DNA of 64,000 nt from Pedobacter glucosidilyticus (GTDB taxonomy: Bacteria; Bacteroidota; Bacteroidia; Sphingobacteriales; Sphingobacteriaceae), in NCBI RefSeq assembly GCF_002483235.1, contig NZ_DLHN01000017.1, positions 161,404-225,403 on the forward strand. Reading direction: 5' to 3'. The position numbers were made by a program, and so were the translations under genes. How positions within the stretch are numbered: the stretch's first letter is position 1; every line of letters begins with the position of its first letter. Under the pieces are notes generated by a model. That model was not told the origin of the DNA. It did no database searches and was given only the letters and a program-made list of their open reading frames with translations. Positions 61,594-64,000 of this stretch are shown in pieces.

Positions 61594-61806
61594 ATGAACA
61601 GGCTTAGCCAATTTATTAAAAGTAAAAGAAAAGAATTTGGATTAACTCAAGAAGATTTATCCTACAAGGCAGGTGTAGGTTTGAGATTTATCCGCGATTT
61701 AGAACAAGGGAAAGCTCGGTTACAAATGGATAAGGTAAACCAAGTATTGGCATTATTTGGATATGAATTAGGCCCTATAAATTCAAGCAGAAATGAAGAG
61801 AGCTAA
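61594..61806 (+). CDS. hipB: HipB-like helix-turn-helix antitoxin/repressor
   Basis: A 70-residue protein of the HTH_3/Xre type: FIKSKRKEFGLTQEDLSYKAGVGLRFIRDLEQGKARL spans residues 7-43. It is the first gene of a three-gene hip module and likely binds the three operator-like sites upstream. Overlaps hipS by 14 bases, a sign of coupled translation. Confidence 0.88.
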   Translation: MNRLSQFIKSKRKEFGLTQEDLSYKAGVGLRFIRDLEQGKARLQMDKVNQVLALFGYELGPINSSRNEES

Positions 61807-62110
61807 GGTTTACATGCATAAAGAATGGGCTGGCATATTAACAGAAGATGAAAATGGTTATCATTTTCAGTATCAATCTGATTATTTAAAAAAAGCTAAA
61901 GCAGAATCTATAAGTTTAACGCTTCCTCTCTCTGAAAAAAAATATGAGAGCCAAATACTGTTTCCTTTTTTTGATGGCTTAATACCTGAGGGATGGCTTT
62001 TGGATATTGCTCAAAAGAATTGGAAGCTAAACCCTCGAGACAGAATGGATATTTTATTAAAAACCTGTCATGATTGTATTGGAGCTGTATCCATAGAAGA
62101 AATAATTTAA
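61793..62110 (+). CDS. hipS: HipS-like protein (HipA N-terminal subdomain)
   Basis: A 105-residue protein matching only the N-terminal subdomain of HipA: AGILTEDENGYHFQY near 14-28, SLTLPLSEKKY near 42-52, PFFDGLIPEGW near 58-68, and GAVSI at the end. In the tripartite HipBST system this separate domain (HipS) acts as the antitoxin of the kinase. Its stop overlaps the start of the kinase gene (TAATG). It is complete and not a truncated HipA. Confidence 0.85.
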   Translation: MKRAKVYMHKEWAGILTEDENGYHFQYQSDYLKKAKAESISLTLPLSEKKYESQILFPFFDGLIPEGWLLDIAQKNWKLNPRDRMDILLKTCHDCIGAVSIEEII

Positions 62111-63069
62111 TGATGAAATCTAAATGTTTATATTGCTATAAAGCTATTCTTCATGAAGAATTACTTACATCAGCCGGACAAGATGGTTTTCACCCCAAAT
62201 GCAGCAAAAAGTTTTTTGGAACAATAACCCCACCTAAGTTAGATTTTACGAAAGACCAAGTTTCAGAACTAGCTAAACAAATAATTAAAAGCCAAAAAGT
62301 TATTACAGGTGTACAGCCAAAACTTTCATTAGGGTTTGATAGTCAAAACATAAAGAATTCACGCTTAACTATAGTAGGTATTTTTGGAGAATTTATTTTA
62401 AAACCTCATACTACAACTTATCCATCTCTTCCTGAAATAGAGGATTTGACAATGCGCTTAGCAGAACTTAGTAAGATTAATACTGTAAAACATACGCTCA
62501 TAAGATTAAAATCCGGAGAAATAGCCTATTTAACAAAGAGGGTCGACCGTACAGGAAATGGTAAAATCCACATGGAAGATATGTGCCAGCTAACCGAAAG
62601 ACTTACTGAGCATAAGTATAGAGGGTCTTATGAACAAATTGCTAAAGTGATAAAAAAATATGCTAGTAATCCCGGATTAGACCTTACCAATTTTTTTGAA
62701 GTAGTAGTTTTCAGCTTTTTAACAGGTAATAATGATATGTACCTGAAGAATTTTTCGCTCATTAAAAAACAACATTATATGTTATGCCCCGCTTATGATT
62801 TAGTGGCTTCTGAATTGGTTATAGAAGGTGATGAAGAAGATTTGGCGCTTACTCTCAACGGTAAAAAAAGAAAATTAAACAGAAAAGATTTTGAAATAGC
62901 CATGGAAAAAAGTGGGTTAGACACAAAGGTGATTTCCAATATTTTTAAAAGGTTTAGTAATCAAATTTCTAAATGGGAAAAACTTATTGATGAAAGCTTT
63001 CTATCTGAAAAGCTTAAAACCGACTATAAAAACATCATTATAAAAAAAACTAAACAAATTGAAATATAA
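62110..63069 (+). CDS. hipT: HipT-like serine/threonine kinase toxin
   Basis: A 319-residue kinase of the HipA C-terminal type, started at ATG 62110, which overlaps the hipS stop. An N-terminal zinc-ribbon-like knot has C6, C9, H28 and C31. The glycine-rich loop reads VITGVQPKLS (64-73); in the E. coli HipT loop, as I recall it, both phosphorylated serines occur, and here Val and Thr replace them. The catalytic loop is GNNDMYLKNFSL, with Tyr where His is common, then PAYDLVAS as the DFG-like region. It likely phosphorylates an aminoacyl-tRNA synthetase. Confidence 0.85.
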   Translation: MMKSKCLYCYKAILHEELLTSAGQDGFHPKCSKKFFGTITPPKLDFTKDQVSELAKQIIKSQKVITGVQPKLSLGFDSQNIKNSRLTIVGIFGEFILKPHTTTYPSLPEIEDLTMRLAELSKINTVKHTLIRLKSGEIAYLTKRVDRTGNGKIHMEDMCQLTERLTEHKYRGSYEQIAKVIKKYASNPGLDLTNFFEVVVFSFLTGNNDMYLKNFSLIKKQHYMLCPAYDLVASELVIEGDEEDLALTLNGKKRKLNRKDFEIAMEKSGLDTKVISNIFKRFSNQISKWEKLIDESFLSEKLKTDYKNIIIKKTKQIEI

Positions 63070-63074
63070 ACTCA

Positions 63075-63353
63075 ATGCTGTATGCTATTGATAGGATGAT
63101 AAGAGCTTTAGACCGAGCTGGTAAACTTGCTCATTTAAAAGGCTTAATTGTTGGAGGTTTTACAGAATTAAAAGATAATGATATTCCTTTCGGATTTTCT
63201 GTAAAAGAGATTATTCACGATGTTGTAAAGAAATATGGTTACCCTGTAGCCTTTAATTTCCCAGCTGGGCATATACAAGATAATTGTGCTTTAAAGTTGG
63301 GGGATGAGATTAGGGTTGATACAAATCAAAGATTAGTGCATGTAAAGCAATGA
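63075..63353 (+). pseudogene. 3' fragment of an LD-carboxypeptidase gene (copy 2)
   Basis: The 92-residue frame, starting six bases after the hipT stop, matches the C-terminal third of the intact enzyme at 60581-61468 from YAIDRMIRALDRAGKL to the end. It keeps the catalytic histidine region (FPAGHIQDN) but lacks the serine and glutamate parts, so it cannot be active alone. Runs such as TATGCTATTGATAGGATGA are identical in both copies. Confidence 0.85.
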
Positions 63354-63416
63354 TGATTATTGTATAAGTTTTACTCTAAAATATAACATTAATGCTATTT
63401 TAAGTTTTTAACCCAA

Positions 63417-63605
63417 GCAAAGTAAACTTTCACATTTAAAAGGATTACTTGTGGATGAAGTTACTGATTTAAAAGATAACATCATCCATTTTGGACCTTC
63501 TGTAGAGGAAATTATTTACGAAACGATATAGAATTATCATTATCCTGTTGTTTTTAATTCCCCAGCACCTATAGAAAACTATTCAAGATAATCGTAATTT
63601 AAACA
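63417..63605 (+). pseudogene. Degenerate third copy of the LD-carboxypeptidase 3' end
   Basis: Translation gives LSHLKGLLVDEVTDLKDN, then SVEEIIYETI, a stop, and NYHYPVVFNSPA followed by a frameshift. It aligns with the same part of the intact enzyme but is more decayed. It lies 64 bases after copy 2. Confidence 0.75.
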
Positions 63606-63717
63606 GTATGATAAGGCTAGAAAAATAAACTTTTTTTATAGGTTAGACCATCTTTAAATAAAATTACTCTTCCCTAAAATTTAAACTAAATTTTTATACT
63701 GAACACCTATTAAAAGT

Positions 63718-63760
63718 AAAGACCCTAATACTTTAAATGTTTTAAAGTATTAGGGTCTTT
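63718..63760. terminator. Strong bidirectional terminator
   Basis: GACCCTAATACTTTAAA pairs with TTTAAAGTATTAGGGTC over 17 bp, extended to 20 bp by AAA / TTT, around a 3-base loop. It lies between the carboxypeptidase remnants and the SusD gene and can end transcription from both sides. Confidence 0.9.
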
Positions 63761-63782
63761 TCATTTAGAAATTTTACACGAG

Positions 63783-64000
63783 TTAGTTATAACCTGGATT
63801 ATTAGGTAATAATAAATCGTTAGTATTTATTGCACTTTGAGGAATTGGATAAAGTTGATCATTAACTGTTCTTCCCTTTGTTTCCAAGAAAACAGTAGCC
63901 ATAGTTTTTGAAGGAGTAACTGGATCAGGCGTTCTCTTCATATCAGTCCACCGAGTACCTTCGAAAGCAAGTTCAACTCTTCTTTCTTTAATAATTTTTT
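63783..64000 (-). CDS. SusD/RagB family protein, C-terminal part (runs off window)
   Basis: Seventy-two codons to the stop at 63783; the 5' part lies beyond the window. ERRVELAFEGTRWTDMKR and LYPIPQSAINTNDLLLPN followed by NPGYN are the standard end of SusD/RagB outer membrane lipoproteins. A SusC partner is expected upstream, outside the window. Confidence 0.88.
   Translation of the reverse strand, partial: KIIKERRVELAFEGTRWTDMKRTPDPVTPSKTMATVFLETKGRTVNDQLYPIPQSAINTNDLLLPNNPGYN

Noticed and set aside
63354..63416. Functional link of the carboxypeptidase fragments as a small protein
   Set aside because: Copy 3 has a stop and frameshift, and copy 2 lacks two of three catalytic parts, so they are treated as remnants.

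Overview
The window looks like chromosomal DNA of a Bacteroidota member close to Pedobacter (Sphingobacteriaceae). The signs are low GC, a SusC/SusD pair, a T9SS C-terminal sorting domain, DUF5689 and DUF1080 lipoproteins, promoters of the Bacteroidota type (TAnnTTTG at -7), and an arginine pathway that uses an acylated-ornithine carbamoyltransferase. Genus is inference; no 16S is present.

Layout. (1) 1-12.3 kb, minus strand: an arginine operon read as GNAT, argG, argC, argD, argF', argB, proC, argE-like, argH. It is interrupted by a DUF433/DUF5615 pair, an ORF6N gene and a Fic gene. Upstream lies a short, previously unlisted ORF (12133-12270) with a run of Arg codons, which looks like a leader-peptide attenuator. 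GC-rich palindromes sit in the gene junctions and in frame inside argB, argC and the end of argF'. (2) 12.4-14.3 kb: a fatty acid desaturase and a TPR protein. (3) 14.3-24.5 kb, minus: a sugar-oxidation cluster with a GMC flavoprotein, a gluconate-dehydrogenase subunit-3-like Tat lipoprotein, cytochrome c, a DUF1080 (3-keto-glycoside hydrolase family) lipoprotein, two Gfo/Idh/MocA oxidoreductases, three TIM-barrel isomerases and an MFS carrier. It reads as a 3-keto-sugar pathway split between periplasm and cytoplasm. (4) 24.6-33.2 kb, minus: SusC, SusD-like, DUF5689 lipoprotein, metallophosphoesterase and SGNH hydrolase. (5) 33.4-45.1 kb: glycerol / glycerol-3-phosphate regulon (glpF, glpK, glpD, divergent glpR, then glpT and glpQ), with a Gfo oxidoreductase and a large secreted PLD-like protein in between. 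(6) 45.3-46.5 kb: DinB protein and a MntA/HepT toxin-antitoxin pair. (7) 46.6-50.9 kb, plus: rplM-rpsI-rpsB-tsf, pyrH-frr. (8) 51-55.4 kb: ald with a divergent Lrp regulator and lutABC; then an AraC regulator. (9) 56.5-58.1 kb: seven ~125-bp palindromic repeat units, split three times by an identical-length 96-bp mini-element and once by a GIY-YIG nuclease gene, ending beside tRNA-Arg(CCU). (10) 58.3-63.6 kb: metG, an LD-carboxypeptidase, a three-gene hipB-hipS-hipT module with three spaced operator-like repeats, then two 3' fragments of the carboxypeptidase gene. (11) 63.78 kb to the end: the C-terminus of another SusD protein.

The items most worth a second look are the arginine leader peptide, the in-frame palindromes in arginine enzymes, the 96-bp element / GIY-YIG / palindrome array, the split HipBST module between duplicated carboxypeptidase fragments, and the 53-bp tail shared by the Fic and ORF6N genes. 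All calls come from reading the sequence; no database search was run.
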